A stretch of 25,079 bases of DNA from positions 1 to 25,079 of the forward strand of contig CAKSAJ010000035.1 of assembly GCA_934435195.1 (NCBI GenBank). Reading direction: 5' to 3'. Source of the stretch: an uncultured Schaedlerella sp. GTDB taxonomy: Bacteria > Bacillota > Clostridia > Lachnospirales > Lachnospiraceae. The translations under genes and the position numbers were made by a program. A model generated the notes under the pieces. That model searched no databases, was not told the DNA's origin, and saw only the letters and a program-made list of their open reading frames with translations. Each line of letters opens with the position of its first letter. Positions within the stretch are counted from its first letter, which is position 1. Positions 25,002 to 25,079 of this stretch are shown here, piece by piece.

Positions 25002-25079
25002 GTGCCGGTTGGGGACGGGGTTTAGTGGCTCTTTTTGGCAAGCCAAAAAGAGCCACTAAACCCCGTCCCCAACCGGCAC
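25002..25079. repeat. Palindromic hairpin repeat, copy 5
   Basis: A perfect inverted repeat of 78 bases: two 38-base arms around a central AA, from GTGCCGGTTGGGGACGGGG to its complement, ending at the last base of the window. The middle is GTTTAGTGGCTC paired with GAGCCACTAAAC, with an extra T matched by an extra A on the other arm. It lies upstream of the ATPase promoter and presumably follows the stop codon of a gene outside the window. Confidence 0.95.

Noticed and set aside
1..25079. Repeats as a CRISPR array
   Set aside because: The copies are palindromic, differ in length and are kilobases apart; there are no regular spacers or cas genes.

Overview
The window is a low-to-moderate GC stretch in which every convincing gene lies on the minus strand. 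Codon use, strong Shine-Dalgarno sites, sigma-A type promoters, LPXTG proteins, sortases and a Gram-positive type Pel operon all point to a monoderm Firmicute, most likely a gut Clostridia/Lachnospiraceae member. The species cannot be told from the sequence. The window begins and ends exactly inside or at the edge of copies of one dispersed palindromic repeat, so it may be a contig broken at repeats.

Read in the direction of transcription (high to low coordinates) there are four blocks. (1) An AAA ATPase/DUF4143 gene (24901-23546) with its own promoter. (2) A seven-gene sortase pilus operon (23236-12892) behind a perfect TTGACA-N17-TATAAT promoter: a small coiled-coil protein, type I signal peptidase, a 1699-residue LPXTG tip/adhesin-like protein, the major pilin (LPSTGG), a class C pilin-polymerising sortase, a minor/basal LPQTG pilin and a second short sortase. 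It ends at an intrinsic terminator at 12731-12790. (3) A membrane diguanylate cyclase with an extracellular sensor domain (12618-11200). (4) An eight-gene, tightly overlapping exopolysaccharide operon (11012-110): PelD, PelE, PelA deacetylase, PelF, PelG, then a CotH-kinase lipoprotein, a VTC-type polyphosphate polymerase domain protein and a DUF4956 membrane protein.

The logic of the locus is surface adhesion and matrix formation. The cyclase would make c-di-GMP; PelD keeps an RxxD c-di-GMP binding site next to a dead GGDEF motif and would switch on PelF/PelG synthesis and export of a cationic, partly deacetylated polysaccharide. The pilus operon beside it would supply covalently anchored fimbriae. 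The CotH-VTC-DUF4956 tail is translationally coupled to pelG and suggests a phosphate- or polyphosphate-related step linked to Pel that has not been explained.

The most unusual structure is the repeat family: five hairpins (stems of about 31 to 66 bp) built on GGGGACGGGG and a GCAAGC apex, all in the same orientation. Four sit just after a stop codon and each lies at a transcription-unit boundary. The arms differ between copies, but changes in one arm are matched in the other, so the pairing is conserved while the sequence is not.
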